Part shown: positions 35,360-43,949 of the stretch, one piece after another | Layout: each line of letters starts with the position of its first letter | How positions within the stretch are numbered: the first letter of the stretch is position 1 | Origin: Streptomyces rapamycinicus NRRL 5491 | GTDB lineage: Bacteria; Actinomycetota; Actinomycetes; Streptomycetales; Streptomycetaceae | Direction of reading: 5' to 3' | Length of the DNA stretch: 64,000 nt | Assembly (NCBI RefSeq): GCF_024298965.1 | Contig: NZ_CP085193.1 | Location: 11,656,001-11,720,000 of the forward strand | Made by a program: the position numbers and the translations under genes | The notes under the pieces: generated by a model | Database searches by the model: none | Told to the model about the DNA's origin: nothing | What the model saw: only the letters and a program-made list of their open reading frames with translations

Positions 35360-36148
35360 GTGAACGCGTTGAGCGCGGACAGCAGTGTTGGTTCGACCAT
35401 CGAGGTGCTGGAGGCCGAACTCCCTCAGCTGCAGAAGCAACAGGAGGCACTCAAGGGTGATTTGGAGGCCGTCACCAAGCGGCTGGAGGCGGTCAGCACC
35501 GCCCTGAGCAGTCTTCAGTCCCTCTCCACCTCCGCGGTGCCCGAGCAGGGCGGCAACGGAGCCCCGGTGGCGGTGGCGGAGCCCGTGGCCCAGCCGGCCG
35601 CGGAACCGGCCACCGAGGCCACCGCCGAGGCCGCCGCGCCCGAGTCCGCCGAGGACACGGCCACCACCGGCCGTACCTCCGCCGCCACCCGCAAGGCGGC
35701 CATCGGCCGTCAGCGCAGTGGCGGCAAGGCGGGCAAGGCGCCCGCCACCGGACGGGGCACCAAGGCGGCGGCCAAGAAGACCGCCGCCAAGAAGACGGCC
35801 GCGAAGGCCGCGGCGAAGGCTCCCAAGTCGGCCAAGGCCACGGTGAAGGCCACCAAGGCCACGGCCAAGACCGCCAAGAGCACCAAGGCCGCGGAGAAGC
35901 CGGCGGAGAAGGCCACCAAGGACACGGCCACCACCTCCGAGCGCTCCACCGGGCTCGCCGACAGCGTGCTGACCGCGCTGCGCAAGGCCGGCCGCCCCAT
36001 GCGGGCCTCCGAGGTCAACGAGGCCCTGGGCCGCGAAGAGTCCCGCACCAATGTGAACTCGGTGCGCAACACCCTCGAGCGGCTGCGCTCCTCGGACCGG
36101 GCCCAGCGCTCCGGCCGTGGCCTGTACGAGGCCACGGCCACCAGCTGA
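35360..36148 (+). CDS. Histone H1-like / nucleoid-associated DNA-binding protein
   Basis: 262 residues from GTG 35360. Three parts: an N-terminal coiled coil about 10-55 (LEAELPQLQKQQEALKGDLE); an Ala/Pro/Glu linker; a Lys-Ala-rich tract about 110-195 with AAKK and KATK repeats like histone H1 C-termini; and a C-terminal winged helix about 205-262 (LADSVLTALRKAGRPMRASE, RSGRGLYEATATS). The coiled coil suggests dimers, the basic tract non-specific DNA binding, and the winged helix possibly sequence-specific binding. Function inferred from composition; convergent with the response-regulator gene. Confidence 0.75.
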   Translation: MNALSADSSVGSTIEVLEAELPQLQKQQEALKGDLEAVTKRLEAVSTALSSLQSLSTSAVPEQGGNGAPVAVAEPVAQPAAEPATEATAEAAAPESAEDTATTGRTSAATRKAAIGRQRSGGKAGKAPATGRGTKAAAKKTAAKKTAAKAAAKAPKSAKATVKATKATAKTAKSTKAAEKPAEKATKDTATTSERSTGLADSVLTALRKAGRPMRASEVNEALGREESRTNVNSVRNTLERLRSSDRAQRSGRGLYEATATS

Positions 36149-36157
36149 GGGGTGCCG

Positions 36158-36850
36158 TCAGTTCACCGCCACCCATGTGTAGCGGTGTTCGGGACGGCCG
36201 GTGTCCCCGTACTTGAGCGTGAGGCTGATACGGCCCGCATGCTCGAGGTACTTCAGATAGCGCTGGGCCGTGGAGCGGCTGATGCCGGTGCGCTCCGCCA
36301 CTTCATGGGCGGAGAGCGGGTGGTCGGCCTGGTCCAGGACCCGGCGTATGAGGTCGACGGTGGGCGCGGAGTGGCCCTTGGGGAGGGCGGGACCGGAGGT
36401 GTCGGCGGCCGCGAAGGCGCCGAAGATCCGGTCCACCCTCTCCTGACCGGTCTCGCCGCGCCCGCCGACGCCATCGAGGGTGCGGCGCAGTCCCGCGTAG
36501 CCGTCCAGCTTGGCCCGCAGTCCGGCGAAGCTGAACGGTTTGACCAGGTACTGCAGTGCGCCATGGCGCATCGCGGCCTGCACGGTGGCCACATCACACG
36601 CCGCCGTCACCATGATGACGTCCGCGTGGTGGCCGAGCTGGCGCATCCGGCGCACCAGCGTCAGCCCGGTCTCGTCCGGCAGGTAGTGGTCGAGCAGAAC
36701 GAGGTCGACCGGGGTGCGTTCGAGGGTCGCGAGGGCCTGGGCGGCGGTATGGGCGCGGGCGGTCACCCGGTAGCCGGGCACCTGGGCCACATACGCAGCG
36801 TTGATCTCGGCGACGTGGAAGTCGTCGTCCACGACAAGAACGTCGATCAT
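36158..36850 (-). CDS. Response regulator, CitB/DctR type
   Basis: 230 residues. Receiver domain 1-118 with the acidic pocket VVDDD, phospho-acceptor Asp54 (LLDHYLPDETG), Thr in MVTAACD and Lys in YLVKPF. The C-terminal domain has an IclR/HTH-like helix-turn-helix (PLSAHEVAERTGISRSTAQRYLKYLEHAG), typical of the CitB/DcuR/DctR class. Overlaps the kinase gene by ATGA (36847-36850). Its target is probably the divergent NitT/TauT ABC operon, through the palindrome at 38699-38729. Confidence 0.92.
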   Translation of the reverse strand: MIDVLVVDDDFHVAEINAAYVAQVPGYRVTARAHTAAQALATLERTPVDLVLLDHYLPDETGLTLVRRMRQLGHHADVIMVTAACDVATVQAAMRHGALQYLVKPFSFAGLRAKLDGYAGLRRTLDGVGGRGETGQERVDRIFGAFAAADTSGPALPKGHSAPTVDLIRRVLDQADHPLSAHEVAERTGISRSTAQRYLKYLEHAGRISLTLKYGDTGRPEHRYTWVAVN

Positions 36851-38529
36851 CGTGACTCTCCTGCTGCGGTGAACTCATGAGTGGGTGTGTCGTCCCCGGT
36901 GAGGGCCTCGGGCAGGACGACGGTGAACACCGCCCCGCCACCCGCCCGGGCGGTGACCCGGGCCATCCCTCCGTATCGCTCGGCCAGCCGCCGCACCAGG
37001 GCCAGTCCGATGCCCCGGCCGCGCGGCGACACCGCGGCGGACCCGCCGTGGGCGTCGGGGCCGTCCGGGCCGCGAGGGGCGGACCGCTTGGTGGACCAGC
37101 CCTCGGTGAAGATCTGTTCGCGCATCCCAGGTGGCACCCCCGGACCGGTGTCGCTCACCCGCAGCACGGCGGTGGTGCCCTCGGCCCTCAGCTCGACCTC
37201 GATGAGCGGGGTGGGCGAGCGGTGTGCGGCCACCGCGTCCAGCGCGTTGTCGATGAGGTTGCCGAGCACGGTCACCAGATCGCGCGGATCGACCACCCGC
37301 CCCGGCAGCAGCGTCGCGGGGGAGATCCGCAGGGCGACCCCGCGCTCGGCCACGATGGCCGACTTGCCGACCAGCAGCGCCGACAGCATCGGATCGTGCA
37401 CCCGTTCGGAGATCTGCTCTGCCGAGGCACGCCGGGCGTTGGTCAGCTCGGCGACGAACTGCGCCGCCCGCTCGTGCAGTCCGAGCTCCAGCAGCCCCAG
37501 CAGGGTGTGCAGCCGGTTGGCGTGTTCGTGGTCCTGGGCGCGCAGCGCGTCCAGCAGCCCGCGGGTGCTGTCCAGCTCACGGCCCAGCAACTCCAGCTCG
37601 GTGCGGTCCCGCAGCGTCGCCACCGCCCCGCCGTCCTTGGTGGGCATGCGGTTGGCCACCAGCACCCGGCCGCCGCTGACGGTCAGCAGATCCGCCCCGT
37701 CCACCCGCCCCGCCAGCACCTCGGTGGTACGGCCCGGGGGCAGCGACTCCTCCAGGGTGCGTCCGGTGGCGTCCGGGTGGATCCCCAGCAGCCGTCCGGC
37801 CTCGTCGTTGACCAGGCGGATCCGGCCCCGCCGGTCGAAGGCCACCACCCCTTCGCGGATGCCGTGCAGCATCGCCTCCCGCTCGTCGAGCAGCGCCGAG
37901 ATGTCCGCGAACGCCACACCGTGGGTGCGGCGGCGCAGTCGGCGCGAGACGGCGATCGCCGCGAGGACGCCCACCGCGAGCGCCGCCCCGGCGTACAGCA
38001 GCAGCCGGGGCACCGCCGCCAGCAGCTGGTCGCGCACGCTGCCGTAGCCGATGCCCACCGAGACCGCCCCGATGATCCGGCCGTCCCTGGCCCGCAGCGG
38101 CACCTTGGCGCGGGCCGAGCGGCCGAGCGTCCCCACGTCGATCTGGAGGACCTGCCGGCCGGAGAGCGCCTCGCGCGGATCGGTGGAGACGTGTTCGCCG
38201 ATCCGGGCGGTGGTGGTGTGCGACCAGCGCACCCCCCGGGAGTCCATCACCACGATGTACAGCGCCCCGGTGGACCGGCGGATCCGCTCCGCCGCCCGCT
38301 GCACCGGACCCGACGGGGTGGGCTTCGTAGCGGCGAGGTCCCGGGCGATGTCCGGATCGGCCGCGGTGGTCTGGGCGATGGCGAGCGCCTGGTGCATCGC
38401 CTGGTTGTCGATCTCGGAGCTGAGCGGGGCCAGGAAGAGCGCGGTCGCCAGCACCATCACCCCGGCGGTGATGGACAGCTGTGCGGCGAGCACCTGACCG
38501 GAGACACGCCGGGGCCATCGGATACGCAT
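36847..38529 (-). CDS. Sensor histidine kinase, DcuS/CitA type
   Basis: 560 residues. TM1 about 13-33, an extracellular sensory domain about 34-175 (sCache/PDC type: LYIVVMDSRGVRWSHT), TM2 about 178-198, a cytoplasmic PAS (FADISALLDEREAMLHGIREGVVAFD), a SPOB-type dimerisation helix with the phospho-acceptor His in QDHEHANRLHTLLGLLELG, and a C-terminal HATPase with VLGNLIDNALDAV (N box), VSDTGPGVP (G1) and GRGIGLALVRRLAE (G2). Such kinases sense carboxylates or small anions. Operon with the response regulator, divergent from an ABC importer that likely brings in the same ligand. Confidence 0.93.
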   Translation of the reverse strand: MRIRWPRRVSGQVLAAQLSITAGVMVLATALFLAPLSSEIDNQAMHQALAIAQTTAADPDIARDLAATKPTPSGPVQRAAERIRRSTGALYIVVMDSRGVRWSHTTTARIGEHVSTDPREALSGRQVLQIDVGTLGRSARAKVPLRARDGRIIGAVSVGIGYGSVRDQLLAAVPRLLLYAGAALAVGVLAAIAVSRRLRRRTHGVAFADISALLDEREAMLHGIREGVVAFDRRGRIRLVNDEAGRLLGIHPDATGRTLEESLPPGRTTEVLAGRVDGADLLTVSGGRVLVANRMPTKDGGAVATLRDRTELELLGRELDSTRGLLDALRAQDHEHANRLHTLLGLLELGLHERAAQFVAELTNARRASAEQISERVHDPMLSALLVGKSAIVAERGVALRISPATLLPGRVVDPRDLVTVLGNLIDNALDAVAAHRSPTPLIEVELRAEGTTAVLRVSDTGPGVPPGMREQIFTEGWSTKRSAPRGPDGPDAHGGSAAVSPRGRGIGLALVRRLAERYGGMARVTARAGGGAVFTVVLPEALTGDDTPTHEFTAAGESR

Positions 38530-38698
38530 GATGGGCCCCCTGTCTCCCGTCTCGAGGTCCCGTGTGGTCCCGTACGCGAGCGGTAGTGCTTCGTCCGTTT
38601 ATGGTGCTGTGAAGGCACCGTAAAGGCGCCCGGGGCGTATGCCCAGTCTCCGTAGCGTTTTCGTTGCGCGGGCGCGAGCAAAACGAGCAGAACGCGGT

Positions 38699-38729
38699 TT
38701 GTGAGCGCAAGGGCGCGTTGTGCTCACAA
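38699..38729. promoter_or_regulatory. Palindrome between two-component system and ABC operon
   Basis: TTGTGAGC (38699-38706) and GCTCACAA (38722-38729), perfect 8-bp arms with 15 nt between, 40 bp before the ABC ATPase start and within the divergent intergenic region. A second, imperfect dyad with CGTTTT/AAAACG ends occupies about 38655-38685. Probable response-regulator binding sites. Confidence 0.6.
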
Positions 38730-38769
38730 GACTGCCGCTGTGGCGCGGGTCACTCCTACCCTCCCGGCC

Positions 38770-39582
38770 ATGAGCAGCCACACCAGCCCCGCCATCGAGC
38801 TGCGGGGAACGAGCAAGGCGTTCCGGACACCGTCCGGGGCCCTCCACACCGCGGTCAAGGATCTGGACCTGACCGTCGGACACGGTGAGTTCGTCGCCGT
38901 CGTCGGACCCACCGGCTGCGGCAAGTCCACGACACTGACGCTGGTCAGCGGGTTGGAGGAGCCCACAGAGGGCGATGTGCTGGTGGCCGGTGAACCGGTC
39001 CGCGGCATCGCCTCCAACGTGGGCTTCGTCTTCCAGCAGGACGCGGTGTTCCCCTGGCGCAGCGTGCTGTCGAACGTGATGGCCGGACCGCGCTTCCGCG
39101 GTGTGCCCAAGGCGGAGGCGAAGGTGCGGGCCCGTGAGTGGCTGGCCCGGGTCGGCCTCTCCTCCTTCGAGGACCGCTATCCCCACCAGCTGTCGGGCGG
39201 CCAGCGCAAGCGCGTGGCGCTGGCCTCCACCTTCGTCAACGACCCCGAGATCCTGCTGATGGACGAGCCGTTCTCGGCGCTCGACGTACAGACCCGCGCG
39301 CTGATGTCGGACGAACTCCTGGAGCTGTGGGCGGGGACCGGCGCCTGCGTCGTCTTCGTCACCCACGACCTGGAGGAATCCATCGCCCTGGCCGACAAGG
39401 TCGTGGTGATGACGGCCGGACCGGCCACCGTCAAGGAGGTCTTCGAGATCGATCTGCCCCGGCCCCGCAAGGTGGAGCAGGTGCGGCTGGAGCCGCGGTT
39501 CGTGGAGATCTACCGGGAGATCTGGTCCTCGCTCGGCGAAGAGGTCCGCATCACCCGCGAGAGGGGTGCCGTCGATGCCTGA
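38770..39582 (+). CDS. NitT/TauT-family ABC transporter ATPase
   Basis: 270 residues. Walker A GPTGCGKST, Q-loop FQQDAVFPW, signature LSGGQRKRV, Walker B LLMDEPFSALD, and the H-loop THDLEES. The FPWRS segment after the Q-loop is typical of SsuB/TauB/NrtD-like ATPases for sulfonates, nitrate or thiamine precursors. Followed by an overlapping permease gene. Divergent from the CitA-like sensor kinase. Confidence 0.92.
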   Translation: MSSHTSPAIELRGTSKAFRTPSGALHTAVKDLDLTVGHGEFVAVVGPTGCGKSTTLTLVSGLEEPTEGDVLVAGEPVRGIASNVGFVFQQDAVFPWRSVLSNVMAGPRFRGVPKAEAKVRAREWLARVGLSSFEDRYPHQLSGGQRKRVALASTFVNDPEILLMDEPFSALDVQTRALMSDELLELWAGTGACVVFVTHDLEESIALADKVVVMTAGPATVKEVFEIDLPRPRKVEQVRLEPRFVEIYREIWSSLGEEVRITRERGAVDA

Positions 39583-40450
39583 GACCATCTCCGCCACGGC
39601 CGCCCCCGCCGTCGGCAAGACACCCGGTACCGAGCGCTCCAGGGCCCGGGCGCGCGCCGCCCGCAACCGCGCCATCCTCGTCCAGGGCACCCGGGCCCTG
39701 GTGCTGCTCGGCGTCATCGGGCTGTGGGAATGGCTGGCCCGCACCTCCGTCATCGACCCCTTCAACTTCTCGATGCCCTCGAAGATCTGGGAGCAGCTCA
39801 AGCAGTGGGCACTGCACGGCACCGCGCAGGGCTCGCTGTGGGAGCAGATCTGGTACACGCTCTACGAGGCGCTCCTGGGCTGGGGCATCGGCGTCGTGGC
39901 CGGTGTGGTGCTGGGGATCGCGTTCGGCCGGATCGCCTTCCTCGCCGATGTGCTCGGCCCGTACATCAAGGTGCTCAACGCGCTGCCGCGGATCGTCCTC
40001 GCGCCCATCTTCCTCATCTGGTTCGGCCTCGGCCCGGCCTCGAAGGTGGCCTCGGCCGTCGTCCTGGTCTTCTTCCCTGTCTTCTTCAACGCCTTCCAGG
40101 GCGCCCGGGAGGTCGACCGCAACCTGGTGGCCAACTCCCGGATCCTCGGCGCGAGCAACCGCCAGGTCACCCTCCAGGTGGTGATTCCCTCCGCCACCTC
40201 ATGGATCTTCACCAGCCTCCATGTCAGCTTCGGCTTCGCCCTCATCGGCGCCATCGTCGGCGAGTACATCGGCGCCACCAAGGGGCTCGGCCTGCTGGTG
40301 TCCTCCTCGCAGGGCACCTTCAACGCCGCCGGTGTGTACGCCGCCATGGTGATCCTCGCCGTGGTGGCCCTGCTCGCCGAGGGGCTGCTGACCTTCCTGG
40401 AGAAGCGGCTCTTCCGCTGGAAGCCCGCCCAGCCCGGCGAGGACCGCTGA
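39575..40450 (+). CDS. NitT/TauT-family ABC transporter permease
   Basis: 291 residues from ATG 39575, whose start overlaps the ATPase stop (GAGAGGGG eight bases upstream). A hydrophilic Arg/Ala N-terminus, then six TM helices, with the EAA-type loop RILGASNRQVTLQVVIPSATSWIF. Matches SsuC/TauC-type permeases in length and layout (LPRIVLAPIFLIWFGLGPASK). Middle gene of the operon. Confidence 0.92.
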   Translation: MPETISATAAPAVGKTPGTERSRARARAARNRAILVQGTRALVLLGVIGLWEWLARTSVIDPFNFSMPSKIWEQLKQWALHGTAQGSLWEQIWYTLYEALLGWGIGVVAGVVLGIAFGRIAFLADVLGPYIKVLNALPRIVLAPIFLIWFGLGPASKVASAVVLVFFPVFFNAFQGAREVDRNLVANSRILGASNRQVTLQVVIPSATSWIFTSLHVSFGFALIGAIVGEYIGATKGLGLLVSSSQGTFNAAGVYAAMVILAVVALLAEGLLTFLEKRLFRWKPAQPGEDR

Positions 40451-40541
40451 GCCCCGCCCCCTTCTTCCCGGCTCCCGCCGGGCCCCGCCCTCCGTCTCCC
40501 CGTTCATCCCCGCTCATCCCCGCTCACAAGGACGTGACCCC

Positions 40542-41573
40542 ATGCACAGCAGTGCCAAGTTCTCCGCGGCCGCCGTCGCCGCGGCGCTCGCTCTGACCAC
40601 CCTCACCGCCTGCGGCGGCGACTCCAGCGCCTCCGGCGGCGAGGACGGCAAGGTCAAGATCATGGTGGGTGGCCTGGACAAGGTCATCTACATGCCCGCG
40701 ATGCTCACCCAGCGGCTCGGCTACTTCAAGGCGGAGGGCCTCAAGGTCCAGCTGCTCACCGAGCCCGCCGGGGTGCAGGCCACCACCTCGCTGGTCGCGG
40801 GCGACGTCCAGGGCGTCGTCGGCTTCTACGACCACACCCTCGATCTGCAGGTCAAGGGCAAGCAGGTGGAGTCCGTCGTCCAGCTCGCCCAGGCCCCCGG
40901 CGAGGTCGAGGTGGTCTCCAACAAGGCGGCGGGCGACCTGAAGTCGCCCGAGGACTTCAAGGGCAAGAAGCTCGGTGTCACCGGTCTGGGCTCCTCCACG
41001 GACTTCCTGACCAAGTACCTCGCGGTCGACAGCGGCGTGAAGACCAGCGAGTTCACCCCGGTGGCGGTCGGCGCGGGGCAGACCTTCATCTCGGCCCTCA
41101 AGCAGGGCTCCATCCAGGGCGGTATGACCACCGATCCGACGGTCGCCCAGATCGTGGAGCAGAAGATCGGCAAGGTCCTGATCGACATGCGCACACCGGA
41201 GGGCTCCAAGCAGGCCCTCGGCGGTCTGTACCCCTCCTCCTCGCTGTACATGAACGCCGACTGGGTGAACGGCCACAAGGGCACCGTGCAGAAGCTCGCC
41301 AACGCCTTCGTGAAGACCCTGAAGTGGATGTCCACCCACTCGGCCGAGGACATCGCCGCCAAGATGCCGAGCGACTACGCGCAGGGCGGCGCCAAGCTCT
41401 ACGCGGAGTCCATCAAGAGCACCCTGCCGATGTTCACCAAGGACGGGGTGATGCCGGCGGACGGCCCGGCGACCGTCGAGCGCGTCCTCAAGGCGTTCAA
41501 CCCCAATCTGAAGAACGCCACGGTGGATCTGAAGAAGACCTACACCACCGAGTTCGTCAAGAAGGCGGGCTAG
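40542..41573 (+). CDS. NitT/TauT-family ABC substrate-binding lipoprotein
   Basis: 343 residues. Lipoprotein signal ending TTLTACGGDSS (Cys about 24). A periplasmic-type binding fold: VGGLDKVIYMPAMLTQRLGYFKAEGL, GVQATTSLVAGDVQGVVGFYDHTL and LGVTGLGSSTDFLTKYLA are the conserved lobes of the NMT1/SsuA/TauA superfamily. Candidate ligands: sulfonate, taurine, pyrimidine thiamine precursor, nitrate. Third gene of the operon; a repeat-rich intergenic element follows. Confidence 0.9.
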   Translation: MHSSAKFSAAAVAAALALTTLTACGGDSSASGGEDGKVKIMVGGLDKVIYMPAMLTQRLGYFKAEGLKVQLLTEPAGVQATTSLVAGDVQGVVGFYDHTLDLQVKGKQVESVVQLAQAPGEVEVVSNKAAGDLKSPEDFKGKKLGVTGLGSSTDFLTKYLAVDSGVKTSEFTPVAVGAGQTFISALKQGSIQGGMTTDPTVAQIVEQKIGKVLIDMRTPEGSKQALGGLYPSSSLYMNADWVNGHKGTVQKLANAFVKTLKWMSTHSAEDIAAKMPSDYAQGGAKLYAESIKSTLPMFTKDGVMPADGPATVERVLKAFNPNLKNATVDLKKTYTTEFVKKAG

Positions 41574-41711
41574 GGCTTTCCGGCGGATCGTGACGCCTGC
41601 GGCGGGCTGTTCCCCTCCCCGCCCCTTCCCGATACTGGGGCTCCGCCCCAGGCCCCGGGCTCCGGCGGAGCCCCTGCCATGCGGCTCCGCCGCGTGATCC
41701 GCCGGACACCC
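41574..41711. repeat. Inverted-repeat-bounded intergenic repeat element
   Basis: About 138 bp starting at the SBP stop. Outer arms TCCGGCGGATC (near 41579-41589) and GATCCGCCGGA (near 41696-41706) are perfect complements; inside are stem-loop modules GGGGCTCCGCCCC and CTCCGGCGGAG. The CTGGGGCTCCGCCCCAG module resembles a sequence I recall as widely repeated in Streptomyces genomes. May act as a terminator for the ABC operon; MITE-like layout without coding capacity. Confidence 0.65.
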
Positions 41712-41857
41712 CGTAGGCCCGGGGCGGGTTGCGCGGATTGACAGTCCCGCGCCCGTGGCGGGCGGGTGTTTTCTCCCTGGTTCACGAAGACGCGCCGGGT
41801 GGCCGGGCGGAAGGCTGTGCGGCGTCACTCCGTATCCCTTCCGAGGAGGAACACCGC

Positions 41858-42403
41858 ATGACCCGACACGGAAGCAGACGCCTCACCGCGCTGCTGGCCT
41901 GTACCGCGGCCCTCACCGGTGCCGCCCTCAGCACCGCCGGGGCCGCTCAGGCGGCGGCCCCGGCGACGGCGCCGACGGCGACCACCTGCACCGACCCCAA
42001 GACCGGCGTCCCGCTCACCGCCACGATCGAGGGCGACAAGAACGCCAATGCCATCTGGGGCACACCCGGCAGCGTCGTCAACGCCTTCTCCGGGGACGAC
42101 TGGGTCTTCTCCGACCTGATCAGCACCTCCGCCGTGGTCTGCCTCGGTGACGGCTCGGACAACTTCAACCCCAGCGACCCGGCCAATGTGTCGGTGGGGA
42201 CGTACTTCGGCGTGAGCGGCCAGAACGGCAACGACAACATCACGGGGGGCACCGGCAACGACTACCTCTTCGGCGACAGCCCCGACAACGCGTCCCACTC
42301 CGGCAACGACACCCTGATCGGCGGTCCCGGCTACGACGTGGCGAACGGCGGCCCGGGGATCGACCGGTGCGACGCCGAGGTCGAGATCAACTGCGAGCTC
42401 TGA
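41858..42403 (+). CDS. Small secreted protein with RTX-like calcium-binding repeats
   Basis: 181 residues from ATG 41858, with GAGGAGGA upstream. Signal peptide 1-31 (LTALLACTAALTGAALSTAGAAQAAA). Repeats near the C-terminus: GQNGNDNITGGTGNDYLFGD and GNDTLIGGPGYDVANGGPG match the GGxGxDxLx nonapeptide beta-roll of haemolysin-type calcium binders. Three Cys (one near residue 45, one near 90, pair at the C-terminus) may form disulfides. Lone secreted binder or part of surface architecture; function unknown. Confidence 0.8.
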   Translation: MTRHGSRRLTALLACTAALTGAALSTAGAAQAAAPATAPTATTCTDPKTGVPLTATIEGDKNANAIWGTPGSVVNAFSGDDWVFSDLISTSAVVCLGDGSDNFNPSDPANVSVGTYFGVSGQNGNDNITGGTGNDYLFGDSPDNASHSGNDTLIGGPGYDVANGGPGIDRCDAEVEINCEL

Positions 42404-42424
42404 GGACGGGCGGCGGGGGGCCTG

Positions 42425-42456
42425 GTAGGCCGCCGGGGGGCTCCCGGGCGGCCTAC
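42425..42456. terminator. Stem-loop terminator between convergent genes
   Basis: GTAGGCCGCC (42425-42434) and GGCGGCCTAC (42447-42456), perfect 10-bp stem with a 12-nt loop, in the 73-bp gap between the RTX-like gene (+) and the PucR-type regulator (-). Confidence 0.7.
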
Positions 42457-42476
42457 GTCCCGTCGGCGCACCCGGC

Positions 42477-43682
42477 TCATGCCGGCCAGGCGCCGGAGGC
42501 GGCCCTGGCGACCACGGTGCTCAGGATGCGTACGCCACGGGCTGATCCGGGGTCGACGTCGGTGAGCCGGCGCACCCGCTGGAGACGGTAGTCCAGGGTC
42601 CGCGGATGGATGTTCAGCGCGGCGGCGGTGTTCCTGCGGTGCATGTCGTGGGCGTAGTACGTCTCCAGGGTGGCGAGCAGCTCGGGGCCCCGGGCGAGGG
42701 ACCGGGCCATGCCGGACAGCCAGCTGTCGATGTCGCGGTCCTCGGCGACGGCCAGTTCGACGAAGACATCGGCCAGGGTGTGCGGGCGGCGGGGCACGGG
42801 CTGGAGCGGAGCCGCCAGACTGATGCGCCGGGCGCGAGCGTACGCGTCGGCCAGCGCACGGACACGGCCCGTACTGGTGCCGACCGCGCAGGGCCGCGCC
42901 ACCGCCTCGCCCGCGTCGCGCACGAAGGCGAGCGCCCGGTCCCGCGCCGACCGGTCGCGGTCCGGCCGGGCCGTGTCAGGGGCGCGGTCCCGGCCGGCGG
43001 GCACCAGGGCCACCAGCTCCTCCGCCCGGGGCCAGGCGATCGGCATCCGGTGGTGGGCCAGGAGGGCTTCGACGATCGCCTCGCGCCCTCCGGCGGCCGG
43101 GGCGGGACGTCCGGGGACGCGGACGACCACCACCTCGTACGACGCGGCCGGGCTCATGCCGACGGCGCGGGCGAGGCCCGGGGCCAGTGAGTCGTCGGCG
43201 AGGAGGGCCGTGGTGAGGGCGCGCACCCGGGCGACGAAGGGGAGGCGGCGCTTCTGCTCCGCCGCATGGCCGCGGGTGTAGGCGTCGATGCCGCGGGTGC
43301 CCTGCGTGGTGAACCAGGCCATGACCCGCATCAGTTCATCGGTGTTCTCCGGGCCGGACGCCTCCTGGATCTCCCGGAGCATGAGGTTGGTGTGCAGACC
43401 GAGGACCCGCCGCCGGGACGCGGCGGACATCCCCGTCCTGGCCCGCGACGCGCCCATCGACGCGATGTGGTCGAGGTCCTCCTGGGTGAGGGGGGTCCCG
43501 TCGGGGGCTAAGTCCAGGGTGCGGCGTCTGAGCCAGACCGCGTAGTCCAGCGCCTCGGCTCGTCGCCGGCCGTCGTGCTCGACGAACCGGTACTCGGGGA
43601 TCTCCTGTCCGTAGACCTCCACTTCGTGGCGCGCGTCGTCCAGGGTGCGCCGGGCCAGCTCGGCGAAGAGATGACTTCCCAT
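42477..43682 (-). CDS. PucR/CdaR-type transcriptional regulator
   Basis: 401 residues. The C-terminal HTH_30 domain is clear: LLATLETYYAHDMHRRNTAAALNIHPRTLDYRLQRVRRLTDVD. The middle region (about 170-330) is GGDEF-like in layout, with alternating strands such as YEVVVVRVPGR and RPCAVGTSTGRVRAL. The N-terminal 140 residues are helical. Regulators of this group respond to purine breakdown products, sugar acids or unknown ligands. Solitary; no clear operator found. Confidence 0.88.
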   Translation of the reverse strand: MGSHLFAELARRTLDDARHEVEVYGQEIPEYRFVEHDGRRRAEALDYAVWLRRRTLDLAPDGTPLTQEDLDHIASMGASRARTGMSAASRRRVLGLHTNLMLREIQEASGPENTDELMRVMAWFTTQGTRGIDAYTRGHAAEQKRRLPFVARVRALTTALLADDSLAPGLARAVGMSPAASYEVVVVRVPGRPAPAAGGREAIVEALLAHHRMPIAWPRAEELVALVPAGRDRAPDTARPDRDRSARDRALAFVRDAGEAVARPCAVGTSTGRVRALADAYARARRISLAAPLQPVPRRPHTLADVFVELAVAEDRDIDSWLSGMARSLARGPELLATLETYYAHDMHRRNTAAALNIHPRTLDYRLQRVRRLTDVDPGSARGVRILSTVVARAASGAWPA

Positions 43683-43854
43683 CGGGCGGTGCCTCCGTCA
43701 GTCGTTCGGGAACTCCCGCGGGACCGCACGGGGACAACTCCCGCGCGGGGGGCGGTGCTCCACGCGGCGTTCCCGAGGTCGGATGGGTCGGGGCCGAGCA
43801 TGCCACCAGCCGCCGTCGGCCGGACGGCACGGACGGCATCGCGTGCGCGGAATT

Positions 43855-43949
43855 TCACCTCGCGGCCGTCCGGGCGCTCACCTAGCGGCACGTCCGGGCG
43901 CTCACCTCTCGGCCGTCCGGGCGACTCACCTCGCGGCCGGTCGGGCGAC
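43855..43949. repeat. Four tandem ~24-bp repeats at the end of the glycosyltransferase gene
   Basis: Units start with TCACCT at 43855, 43878, 43902 and TCACC at 43926, each continuing as nGCGGCCGTCCGGGCG with small changes (unit lengths 23-24). The unit at 43926 contains the stop codon and last codons of the glycosyltransferase; the other three copies lie downstream of it. On the coding strand each repeat carries GGTGA or GAGGTGAG. Looks like repeat expansion of the 3' end of the gene. Confidence 0.75.

Noticed and set aside
38632..38705. 21-codon plus ORF (ATGCCCAGTCTC...) before the NitT/TauT ATPase as a possible leader peptide
   Set aside because: No Cys codons, no leaderless promoter and no similarity to sulfur leader peptides; it also overlaps the palindromes.
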